Origin: Hyphomicrobiaceae bacterium
GTDB taxonomy: Bacteria; Pseudomonadota; Alphaproteobacteria; Rhizobiales; Hyphomicrobiaceae
Assembly (NCBI GenBank): GCA_020638055.1
Contig: JACKJH010000002.1
Coordinates: forward strand, 124,001 to 188,000
Direction of reading: 5' to 3'
DNA length: 64,000 nt
Position 1 is the first letter of the stretch. Every line of letters begins with the position of its first letter. Shown here piece by piece: positions 19,307 to 26,966 of the stretch. The position numbers were made by a program, and so were the translations under genes. A model generated the notes under the pieces. That model saw only the letters and a list, made by a program, of their open reading frames with translations, searched no databases and was not told the DNA's origin.

Positions 19307-19856
19307 CCACGGCACCGCCGGTCCCACATCCACCTGAACTACCCTGCGCACACTGTTATGCCTTGCGAAGGCACGAATTGGCGGATGGGCGGCGCAACGA
19401 CGCTGCCACCATGCACCTTGCACGGGTGCCGCGCGAACCTTTGACGGCGAGAAACGCCTTATCCTCATAGCCTTTTGTACAAGGTAGCTTCCTCCGCCTT
19501 GAGATATTCAGGGCTTTTTCACCGCAAAGGGAAACTTGCAGTCAGCGCAGGTCTTTAGGCCTACATATACGCCGCACCAATAGTATTTATTTATTATTTC
19601 AATGCGTTATCTGCAAATCATCCGCGCCACTCATGGTTGCATCACGCCTCAAGCTCGTGGCCGACCTGCAACACGCGGCATTCATGTGACGGCTGTGTCC
19701 CCAACACGATTGTCGCTTCTAAGAGAATCACGGAATCTCCTGCGCAAGCGGCTAACGGGGGGTTTCCTGCGCCGCGGAAATTGAGAGGGCGCTTTTCTAG
19801 TCGCGTACAGTTCTTTGTCCGCCGTCTTAATGCCAACGCAGATTGGGAGAAGACAT
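19307..19856. other. Intergenic region before the porin cluster
   Basis: 550 bases with no convincing ORF or tRNA. A GC-poor stretch TAGTATTTATTTATTATTTC near 19580-19600 may be part of the porin promoter region. No repeat modules were recognised. Confidence 0.5.
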
Positions 19857-19994
19857 ATGAGAAGACATAGCCTGGGCGCGCTTGTTGCCGCCGGTCTGCT
19901 AGCAGGCGGACTGACGACGAGCGCCTCCGCTGCCGACCTCGGCGGGGACTGCTGCGCTGATTTGGAAGAACGCGTCGCAGAACTCGACGATTAA
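19857..19994 (+). CDS. 45-codon ORF encoding a signal peptide plus the porin N-terminus
   Basis: Starts at ATG with GGGAGAAG eight bases upstream and ends TAA. Signal peptide RRHSLGALVAAGLLAGGLTT then SASA-ADLGGDCCADLEERVAEL and a short end DD. The mature part is the same as the first 18 residues of both porins in this window, and it stops where the first barrel strand should begin. It lies 35 bases before the full porin. It may be a decayed tandem porin duplicate reduced to its head, or a small secreted peptide able to join porin trimers through the shared N-terminal coil. Too short to be found by size-limited gene callers. Confidence 0.6.
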   Translation: MRRHSLGALVAAGLLAGGLTTSASAADLGGDCCADLEERVAELDD

Positions 19995-20029
19995 AAGACC
20001 GTTAAACACATAGACAGGGAAATACATTT

Positions 20030-21505
20030 ATGAGCGGGATTATAACCACGGCACGGTGTGGACTTGTTTCCGCATTTGCGCTTGCCGCCATTTTAGGGCT
20101 CGCAAGCAATGCTCGTGCTGCCGATCTTGGCGGCGACTGCTGCGCGGACCTCGAAGAGCGCGTTGCGGAACTTGAAGCGACGACCGCCCGCAAGGGTAAC
20201 CGCAAGGTTTCGCTGACCATCTCAGGCTGGGTCGCCGAGCAGGTCATGTGGTGGGACGACGGCGTGGAGAGTAACGCCTATGTCGTTGGGACAGGTGCGA
20301 CACTTGCCAGCCACTTTAAACTTTCCGGACAGGCTTCGATCGCTCCAGGCTATCAGGCTGGTTACGTCATCCATGTTGAAACGCAGTCGGCTGATCCATT
20401 TGCAGTCACGCAGAGCAATGATGACGCGACGCTGTTTCCAGGCGTCAGTCTGCTGCAGTCCTATTGGTTCTTGAACTCTGACCGGTTGGGCAAGCTCTCG
20501 GTCGGTAAACTTTCTCACGCGTCTGACAACGCTGCCATTCTGGTGGACGGATCTGGCTCTCTTGTTCCGGCCAACTGGCTGATGATTGAAGGTTCCAGCT
20601 TCGGCCTGCGGGTCAACAAGATCGGTCTCAGCGGTCTGGGTTCATTTAATGCAGGCGGCTTCAACACTGGCATTGGCTGGGGTGCAGGCATCGCACATTG
20701 CCAACACATCTCAGCAGGCATCGGGGCTGACTGTAATGGCATTCCACTCAATGCGGTGCGCTACGACTCGCCAGTGTTCAACGGTTTCTCGGTCAGCGCC
20801 TCATGGGGTGAAGATGACTTCTGGGACGTCGCGGGTCGCTATGCGGGCGAGTTCAACGGTATAAAGGTTGCTCTGGCCGCCGCCTACTCGCACCAAAGCG
20901 AAGAAGCCGGCAGCAGCATCGGCGGTGAGTACTTCAATTTCATTGGCCTCGACATAACCACGAACAACGTTAGGCAGGATTCTGGTTATCTGCAGCTCGG
21001 CGGCTACGTTCACCATGTGCCGACAGGCCTGTTTGTCTATGCCGCCTACGGCAAGGAGATGAACGACAGCATCAACGCCACGACGCTGACGCTCTATGAT
21101 CCGCAAGATCCCAATCAAAATATTGCAGTAGGACCGGGATTCTCACGCGGACACGACAACGATCATTGGTATGTGAAGGCGGGTCTGCGCCGTAAATGGA
21201 GCGCTCTTGGCCACACGGTGCTTTACGGTGAATACGGTCGTTACAATGACATGTACCACCCCGCGTTAGATATGATTCCCGTGCTCGCTGCCGATAACTT
21301 CGATACCAGGGTCAAAATGAGCAGCGAAATGACGTCTTGGGGCATCGGCGCTGTTCAAGAAATCGACGCCGCGGCCATGTCACTGTGGTTGACGTATCGC
21401 AACTACAGCGGCGAACTTAACGCACACATACAAGATGTCGGCACTGTGAATGTTGACTTCGAAGATCTGCACATCGTCAAGTTCGGCGCGCTGATCAACT
21501 TCTGA
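20030..21505 (+). CDS. Porin (Porin_2 family), second copy
   Basis: 491 residues. Signal peptide ends ARA-ADL; mature N-terminus LGGDCCADLEERVAELEATT then KVSLTISGWVAEQVMWWDDG, identical or nearly so to the porin at 7465-8790. Central constriction-loop region differs (longer, with LSGLGSFNAGGFNTGIGWG). Shared strands include RYDSPVFNGFSVSASWGEDD and GLRRKWSALGHTVLYGEYG; ends HIVKFGALINF with C-terminal phenylalanine. Outer-membrane passive diffusion channel. Followed by a strong terminator. Confidence 0.93.
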   Translation: MSGIITTARCGLVSAFALAAILGLASNARAADLGGDCCADLEERVAELEATTARKGNRKVSLTISGWVAEQVMWWDDGVESNAYVVGTGATLASHFKLSGQASIAPGYQAGYVIHVETQSADPFAVTQSNDDATLFPGVSLLQSYWFLNSDRLGKLSVGKLSHASDNAAILVDGSGSLVPANWLMIEGSSFGLRVNKIGLSGLGSFNAGGFNTGIGWGAGIAHCQHISAGIGADCNGIPLNAVRYDSPVFNGFSVSASWGEDDFWDVAGRYAGEFNGIKVALAAAYSHQSEEAGSSIGGEYFNFIGLDITTNNVRQDSGYLQLGGYVHHVPTGLFVYAAYGKEMNDSINATTLTLYDPQDPNQNIAVGPGFSRGHDNDHWYVKAGLRRKWSALGHTVLYGEYGRYNDMYHPALDMIPVLAADNFDTRVKMSSEMTSWGIGAVQEIDAAAMSLWLTYRNYSGELNAHIQDVGTVNVDFEDLHIVKFGALINF

Positions 21506-21543
21506 TCGCCGCCGCAAGGCATGTTCGAAACCCAATCTGCCTC

Positions 21544-21577
21544 AAGGGCCGTCCATCCGGGCGGCCCTTTCCTTATT
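21544..21577 (+). terminator. Intrinsic terminator of the porin gene
   Basis: AAGGGCCG pairs with CGGCCCTT across a short loop and is followed by TCCTTATT, about 40 bases after the porin stop codon. Confidence 0.8.
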
Positions 21578-21655
21578 GGTTTTCCGCACGGGTGGTTTAG
21601 ACTTGCGCAACGCTTCAGTCTTGCGCCGAACAACATTGGCAAAGTTTGATAGGTC

Positions 21656-22831
21656 ATGTTCACAACCTTCTTCCACGAGCTCAAGGCAGCGAAGATTCCC
21701 GTCTCGCTGAGAGAATACCTGACACTGATGGAGGCATTGTCTGCCGACCTTGCCAACCGCCGTGTTGAAAATTTCTACTACCTCGCGCGCGCCTCGCTGG
21801 TGAAGGACGAGCGCCACCTCGATCGCTTTGACCAGGTATTCGGGCACGTTTTCAAAGGCCTCGATCTTATGAGCGAGATGGAGACGGTCGCCTTGCCCGA
21901 TGAGTGGCTGCGCGCGGTATCCGAGCTTCATCTGACAGACGAGCAGAAGGCTGAGATCGAAGCACTCGGTGGCTGGGAAAAGATCATGGAGGAACTGCAA
22001 AAGCGCCTCCAGGAACAAAAAGGCCGACACCAGGGCGGCAACAAGTGGATTGGCACCGGCGGCAAGTCACCATTTGGTGCCTACGGCTACAACCCAGCCG
22101 GCATCCGCATTGGGCAGAAGGAAAGCCGGCACCGCCGTGCAATCAAGGTCTGGGACAAGCGCGAGTTTCGCGACCTCGACGACAGCGTCGAAATTGGCAC
22201 GCGCAACATCAAGGTGGCGTTGCGCAAGTTGCGCCAGTTCGCCCGGACCGGTGCGCATGATGAACTGGACCTTGATGACACGATCCGCTCGTCAGCGCAC
22301 AAGGGCTATATCGACATCAAGATGCGTCCAGAACGGCGCAACGCCGTCAAGGTTTTGATGTTCTTTGACGTCGGCGGATCCATGGACTGGCACATCAAGG
22401 GCGTCGAAGAACTGTTCTCAGCCGCGCGCACCGAATTCAAGCACCTTGAATATTGCTACTTCCACAACTGTCTTTACGAAGAGATCTGGCGTGATAACGC
22501 GCGCCGGTGGAATGAGAAGACTGCAACCTGGGATGTGCTGCACACCTACCCTTCGGACTACAAAGTGATCTTTGTTGGTGATGCTTCCATGAGTCCATAT
22601 GAGATCACGCATGCCGGCGGAGCGGTAGAACATATGAACCCAGAGGCTGGTGCGGTTTGGCTGAAACGCGTGATGGATATTTATCCGCACACCGTTTGGC
22701 TCAATCCCGTTCCTGAAGCGCAATGGGAATGGACGCACTCGATCGGCCTCATCAAGCGACTAATGGGTGGACGGATGTATCCCCTCACCCTCGACGGGCT
22801 CGACCGGGCGATCCGCGAATTGATGCGCTGA
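21656..22831 (+). CDS. VWA domain protein, CoxE-like
   Basis: 391 residues of the COG3825 type. N-terminal helical region TTFFHELKAAKIPVSLREYL and NRRVENFYYLARASLVKDE; RPERRNAVKVLMFFDVGGSM holds the start of the von Willebrand A domain. The metal site reads DVGGSM, with glycine in place of the first serine of DxSxS, as in other CoxE-like proteins. Later VIFVGDASMSPYEIT gives a second ligand loop. CoxE proteins usually pair with a MoxR-type AAA+ ATPase (CoxD) for metalloenzyme maturation; no such ATPase is adjacent here, so a partner must lie elsewhere. Confidence 0.88.
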   Translation: MFTTFFHELKAAKIPVSLREYLTLMEALSADLANRRVENFYYLARASLVKDERHLDRFDQVFGHVFKGLDLMSEMETVALPDEWLRAVSELHLTDEQKAEIEALGGWEKIMEELQKRLQEQKGRHQGGNKWIGTGGKSPFGAYGYNPAGIRIGQKESRHRRAIKVWDKREFRDLDDSVEIGTRNIKVALRKLRQFARTGAHDELDLDDTIRSSAHKGYIDIKMRPERRNAVKVLMFFDVGGSMDWHIKGVEELFSAARTEFKHLEYCYFHNCLYEEIWRDNARRWNEKTATWDVLHTYPSDYKVIFVGDASMSPYEITHAGGAVEHMNPEAGAVWLKRVMDIYPHTVWLNPVPEAQWEWTHSIGLIKRLMGGRMYPLTLDGLDRAIRELMR

Positions 22832-23015
22832 AGTGGAGCAAAAACGGGCTGCAACGCGGCGCGATGACCCCGAATTCAATGTTTTTCCACGCGTTGTGTT
22901 GCATATCGGCCAATAATTTTCAGACCGTCCACACGCCTCAATGTTGTGCAATTGACGTTACCGTCTTGCCGCGCAATGGTCAGTTGCAGGGCACACCGAT
23001 TCTAAGAGACAACCC

Positions 23016-23666
23016 ATGAAAAGCGTTATTTCGACGTTGGCGGCCGCGGCCGCTACCTTGGCACTGGCCGCATGTTCGGGCGGGCCAAGTCTTCCCTCGC
23101 TTTCGACGGGGTCTGTCTCTGGCGACACCGCACAACCCACGCAGACTGCCACGGCCAATGCTGCTGCTACGGCAACGCCTGGAGCGCCCGCACCCACAGC
23201 GGGTACACCAATTGCAACTCCTGCCGCACAGCCAGAACCCGTTAAAAGCACTCCAACGCTGCGCGCCTACCAGGTGGGAACGACATCTGCCCGCGCCGTT
23301 AAGTGCGGTTTTTATTTCGACGCCACCCAACTGAAACAACAGTTTCTTGCCGCTGAAGCAGCGCAGGGCACGGCCATTGCGGACATGGCCAACGTTGAGA
23401 AAGTCTACGATATTTCATTCAATGGCGTAACCCGCGGCGTCCAGGGTCAGGATGGATACTGCACCGCCGCCAAGACCAAGGTGATCAAGGAAGATCTCAA
23501 TCGCCATCTGGCTGGTGATTATTCCCCACGTCCGACCCAAAAAGTTGCCAAGGAGGAAGGCGGGTTTTTCTCCAGCCTGTTCGACGGTGGCGATGAGGTG
23601 GAAAAGGGTCCGAAGATTGGCACCAACGAATGGTGGGACTCGCAGCGCGACAAGGCGGGTCGCTGA
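23016..23666 (+). CDS. Lipoprotein of unknown function
   Basis: 216 residues. Lipoprotein signal with lipobox LAAC (TLALAACSGGPS), then a flexible region rich in Ala, Thr and Pro (about residues 25-85), and a folded C-terminal part with KCGFYFDATQLKQQFLAAEA, VYDISFNGVTRGVQGQDGYC and FFSSLFDGGDEVEKG. Two cysteines (KCGFY and GYCTA) could form a disulfide. Conserved-looking but not recognised. Probably anchored in the outer membrane because residue +2 after the lipid cysteine is serine. Confidence 0.75.
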   Translation: MKSVISTLAAAAATLALAACSGGPSLPSLSTGSVSGDTAQPTQTATANAAATATPGAPAPTAGTPIATPAAQPEPVKSTPTLRAYQVGTTSARAVKCGFYFDATQLKQQFLAAEAAQGTAIADMANVEKVYDISFNGVTRGVQGQDGYCTAAKTKVIKEDLNRHLAGDYSPRPTQKVAKEEGGFFSSLFDGGDEVEKGPKIGTNEWWDSQRDKAGR

Positions 23667-23753
23667 TCTGCAGTTTACCTCCTGAATGGCGGCGCTTCCA
23701 CGTTTGACCAGCGTAGACCGCAAGCACCGATTCTACGGACGGTTTGTATTGCC

Positions 23754-24116
23754 GTGAACCAGTTTCTTTTCCTTGAATCTCTGCTCAAGCTAAGTTTCGG
23801 TCTACCCCTGGTCCTGATACCTATGAGCACATTGAAGCTGCTGGGCCTGCCCCGCCCGCCAACCGGTTTTTGGCCTCGCCTTACCGGAGGCTTATTGCTT
23901 GGGCTTGCCGCAGCGACATTCATCGAGTTGCGGTTGCCGGGATCGAAGGGCCTGGGGCTTTACGGCGTGGTCGCCATCAATTTGACGGTCGCGGGCACGT
24001 TGGTGGCACTGCTCATCTTGAATAGCGCCCCTCCAACACGGCGTGGACGCCTCGCCTTATGGCTGGCGGTCGGGCTGTTGTTGACGCTGTCCCTGGCTGA
24101 AATATCAGTCGCTTGA
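23754..24116 (+). CDS. Small integral membrane protein of unknown function
   Basis: 120 residues starting at GTG, with four hydrophobic segments (about 5-27, 43-60, 68-88, 99-116) and a short basic loop PPTRRGR before the last one. Belongs to no family that I recognise; it resembles small DoxX-like or DUF4345-type membrane proteins only in size and topology. Lies 87 bases after the lipoprotein gene and converges on the ferredoxin reductase gene. Confidence 0.6.
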   Translation: MNQFLFLESLLKLSFGLPLVLIPMSTLKLLGLPRPPTGFWPRLTGGLLLGLAAATFIELRLPGSKGLGLYGVVAINLTVAGTLVALLILNSAPPTRRGRLALWLAVGLLLTLSLAEISVA

Positions 24117-24183
24117 ACCGCTCTAGGCAACCCATGCCACGTCAATTGCTTGCAGCAGATGACTTTTGCGGGGCTATCGGAGC

Positions 24184-25245
24184 TCAGCGCACGCCCAGCT
24201 TCTTTTGCAAATTGGAAGACGAGGTTGTGTACTGGAACAACACCTTCTTGCCCGGGTAGACGTATTGGTGCGCTTTTTGCGCCATCAGGGCTGCTTCATG
24301 GAAGCCCGACAGAATGAGCTTGAGCTTTCCAGGGTAAGTATTGATGTCGCCAATGGCGAAAATTCCCGGTTCACTTGTTTCGAATTTTTCGGTGTCGACG
24401 GGAATGAGATTCTCCTCAAGGTTGAGCCCCCAATCGGCAATCGGCCCAAGCTTCATTGTCAAACCAAAGAACGGCAGCATCGCTGTTATCGGCAAGCGTT
24501 GTTCGGTGCCGTCCTTGGCCTTGATGGTTACCGCATCGAGCCAGCCGTCTTGGCCGTGTAGAGCGGAAACCTGCCCTATCGCCAACTTCATTTTACCGTC
24601 GGCCACGAGCTGACGCATTTTCTCAACCGAGTGCGGCGCCCCACGGAAATCATCGCGCCGGTGCAACAACGTCACCGATCGGGCGACCGGCTGCAAATTC
24701 AGCGTCCAGTCAAGCGCGCTATCGCCACCGCCGACGATCAGCACATCCTTGTCCATGAATTCAGCAATCTTGCGGACCGAGTAGAATACGGACTTGCCTT
24801 CAAAGCCCTCGATGCCCTCAAGCGGGGGACGCTTAGGCGTAAATGAACCGCCACCTGCGGCGATCACAACGACCGTTGTCAGGAAGGTTGTCCCAGCATC
24901 GGTGACGAGGCGGAAACGCTCTCCTTCGCGTTTCAACACATCGATACGTTCACCAAGATGGAAGTTTGCGCCAAACGGCTTGATCTGTTCCATCAGTTGG
25001 TCGGTCAATTGTTGACCGGTGACGATGGGCAGGCCGGGAATGTCGTAGATTGGCTTTTCCGGATAGAGTTCCGCGCATTGCCCGCCGACCTTATCGAGGA
25101 TGTCGATGACGTGCGCCTTGACATCAAGCAGGCCGAGCTCAAACACGGCGAAAAGCCCCACCGGCCCTGCTCCGACGATCACCACATCCGTTTCGATGGC
25201 ACTAGCGCTGCCTTCTCCGCCGGTTTGCGGGTTCTTGTCGAGCAT
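24184..25245 (-). CDS. Ferredoxin--NADP+ reductase, thioredoxin-reductase-like type
   Basis: 353 residues from the ATG at 25245, which has AAGGAG nine bases upstream; longer in-frame starts lack this. FAD motif DVVIVGAGPVGLFAVFELGL, KVGGQCAELYPEKPIYDIPG, NAD(P)H motif VLIVGGGDSALDWTLNL and C-terminal GIFAIGDINTYPGKLKLI. There is no CxxC redox centre in the second domain, which separates it from thioredoxin reductase and fits the YumC-type reductases. Transfers electrons between NADPH and ferredoxin. The 2Fe-2S ferredoxin gene lies 106 bases upstream on the same strand, so the two form a likely redox pair. Confidence 0.92.
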   Translation of the reverse strand: MLDKNPQTGGEGSASAIETDVVIVGAGPVGLFAVFELGLLDVKAHVIDILDKVGGQCAELYPEKPIYDIPGLPIVTGQQLTDQLMEQIKPFGANFHLGERIDVLKREGERFRLVTDAGTTFLTTVVVIAAGGGSFTPKRPPLEGIEGFEGKSVFYSVRKIAEFMDKDVLIVGGGDSALDWTLNLQPVARSVTLLHRRDDFRGAPHSVEKMRQLVADGKMKLAIGQVSALHGQDGWLDAVTIKAKDGTEQRLPITAMLPFFGLTMKLGPIADWGLNLEENLIPVDTEKFETSEPGIFAIGDINTYPGKLKLILSGFHEAALMAQKAHQYVYPGKKVLFQYTTSSSNLQKKLGVR

Positions 25246-25351
25246 TGTGGCGAACTCCTTCATCAACGTTTGTCGTCTGCAGGAGCACTTAAGGTCGCAC
25301 TGTCCGCTCACGCATGCGGTAGACGTCGGCCCTGCCGGCAGACCAAATCAA

Positions 25352-25672
25352 TCAATATTGCTTTGCTGGAACGCGAAGCACCAGACCGTCAAGGTCCTCT
25401 GTCACCTTGATCTGACACGACAGCCGGCTTTCATCGCGAACGTCGAAAGCGAAATCGAGCATATCCTCTTCCATTTCCGCCGGTTTGCCTGTTTTGTCGC
25501 GCCATGCCTCATCCACGTACACGTGACAGGTGGCACATGCGCACGCACCACCGCATTCAGCTTCAATTCCAGGGATTTCATTCAGCTTGGCAGCTTCCAT
25601 GACGGTCACGCCCGGCTCTGCCTCAACCACGTTGCTGGTTCCGTCGGGCTGGATAAATGTGATCTTGGCCAT
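25352..25672 (-). CDS. 2Fe-2S ferredoxin, adrenodoxin type
   Basis: 106 residues. Cluster ligands Cys40, Cys46 and Cys49 in AECGGACACATCHVYVDEAW, and Cys86 in ESRLSCQIKV, giving the C-x5-C-x2-C-xn-C pattern of adrenodoxin/FdxB. Carries electrons to monooxygenases or to Fe-S and steroid/cytochrome P450-like enzymes; no such enzyme is next to it. Stands upstream of the reductase gene that probably reduces it. Confidence 0.94.
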   Translation of the reverse strand: MAKITFIQPDGTSNVVEAEPGVTVMEAAKLNEIPGIEAECGGACACATCHVYVDEAWRDKTGKPAEMEEDMLDFAFDVRDESRLSCQIKVTEDLDGLVLRVPAKQY

Positions 25673-26073
25673 GGGACTTCGGGCGGCTCCTGAATCGAAA
25701 GATAAATGGAGGGTGAGGGAGACCTGTTTGCAGTGAGGTCTATGCCAGCGATCTCAAATGAGGCCGCTTGGCAAACATGAACTCAAGCCTTGGTTTAGAA
25801 GGCCCCGGAACCTAGTCGGAAGACGTCAGAAATTCAAGCGGCCTCGTACTAAGGTCGTTGCCTGAAGAGCTGTACCGGCCTGCCAGACATGGAGGCTCGA
25901 AAGGGGCAAACGATGCCGGCAGGGGAATTCCCGGTGACGTTCACCAGATGCCGCAGCGATCGAGGTGCAGTGCGTGTGAGATTTTGCACCCCGATCGTGA
26001 CGATCCTGGCCCATTCGGCAGCAGCCTGACCAGCGCCCACAGGCCAGCGTTGGGGACACTGGCAATCAGCCTT
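25673..26073. other. Gap between ferredoxin and Hpt genes
   Basis: 401 bases. Open frames exist on both strands but none has protein-like composition with a ribosome site, and no repeat module or RNA gene was seen. It should contain the ferredoxin promoter near its left end. Confidence 0.4.
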
Positions 26074-26511
26074 TCAACCTTTGCGCCAAGTCTCGATATA
26101 GGCTGCGGCCGTGGCGAGAGTTCTTGCGATTTCCGCAATGTGGTCGGCAACGTATTCAGGCGACAAATGTTCAATGTTTTCCGCGCGTTCCGCTGCTCGC
26201 GCCACATCAAATGCACCAACTGCCCGTGCCGATCCCTTAAGGGTGTGGCACGCGTAGTGCCATGCCTTGGGGTCGAATTTCTCCGCTGCCACCGCAGCGT
26301 TGAGTTTGTCCATCGTGCGGGGGACTTCGCCTAGAAAAAGATCAAGAACTTCAATCTCGAGTTCGCGATCGCCAAACGTGTAGCGGGCAAGGTGATCGTG
26401 ATCTATTGGGCTGATAAGCACCGTTGGCGCGCTTCCACGCCGGGATGCCGCACCTGCGCGTGCCCTTTTGGCCGCGATCGCGTAGCCTCGCGTTAACCCT
26501 GGTTCGTTCAT
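26074..26511 (-). CDS. Hpt-domain phosphotransfer protein
   Basis: 145 residues. C-terminal histidine phosphotransfer bundle with phosphoacceptor in YACHTLKGSARAVGAFDVA at about residues 85-105 and preceding LFLGEVPRTMDKLNAAVAAE. N-terminal 40 residues are basic and unstructured. Such stand-alone Hpt proteins shuttle phosphate between hybrid kinases and response regulators. No kinase or regulator lies next to it. The ATG at 26511 is preferred over one 24 bases upstream by homology of the core, not by a clear ribosome site. Confidence 0.85.
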   Translation of the reverse strand: MNEPGLTRGYAIAAKRARAGAASRRGSAPTVLISPIDHDHLARYTFGDRELEIEVLDLFLGEVPRTMDKLNAAVAAEKFDPKAWHYACHTLKGSARAVGAFDVARAAERAENIEHLSPEYVADHIAEIARTLATAAAYIETWRKG

Positions 26512-26523
26512 CAAACCACTCCG

Positions 26524-26661
26524 ATGTCTACGCAATCCCCATATTCATACGACCCGAGCGAACCAGAATCTGAACCAATCAAACTTTGCCATTGGGATGG
26601 CTTGAAGATCGAGCTCAACGTTCGCCAGCCGTTCGAACCGGAAGCGTGGCAACGATGTTAG
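26524..26661 (+). CDS. Possible small protein, 45 residues
   Basis: Short plus-strand frame starting ATG-TCT-ACG and ending TAG, encoding MSTQSPYSYDPSEPESEP then IKLCHWDGLKIELNVRQPFE and EAWQRC. The composition is protein-like, but there is no clear ribosome site and it begins only 12 bases from the Hpt start on the other strand. It could equally be the remnant of a longer gene or chance. Confidence 0.3.
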   Translation: MSTQSPYSYDPSEPESEPIKLCHWDGLKIELNVRQPFEPEAWQRC

Positions 26662-26966
26662 GCCGGCTCGATATAACGTTGGCTTAAGCCGTTGTTCATA
26701 AGTCGAGTAAAATTGTTAACGGTTTGACAAGCTGTGGATTTTGAGGGCCTTTAGCACTCCTGCAGTGCAAACGATCTTGGTTTTGCCTCAAACCGCCGCT
26801 AGCCCCGAGGGAGTGGAGGGAGCGAGACGGGCGAACTGGTTTGCTGACTGATGCCTATATGCGGGCGGAAAATCGTTGAAAAGCGTCTTCCGGAAATATG
26901 GCATCATGCTTTAAGTTCATGGTCTAGGGGGCCGCGCCGACGTAGGTGCGCGAGATCAGGCGTTCG
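26662..26966. other. Region upstream of the giant coiled-coil gene
   Basis: About 300 bases without a gene. A TTGACA at 26723-26728 is followed 17 bases later by GCCTTT, a poor -10 element, so I do not claim a promoter. No repeat modules. Confidence 0.35.

Noticed and set aside
19307..19856. tRNA or small RNA gene
   Set aside because: No cloverleaf with a GTTCRANNC loop and no clear promoter/terminator pair was found.
25826..26065. 79-codon minus-strand frame after the Hpt gene
   Set aside because: No motif, no ribosome site, and two other frames are equally open in the same place.
26723..26751. TTGACA with a possible promoter before the coiled-coil gene
   Set aside because: The -10 position reads GCCTTT, too far from TATAAT to claim.
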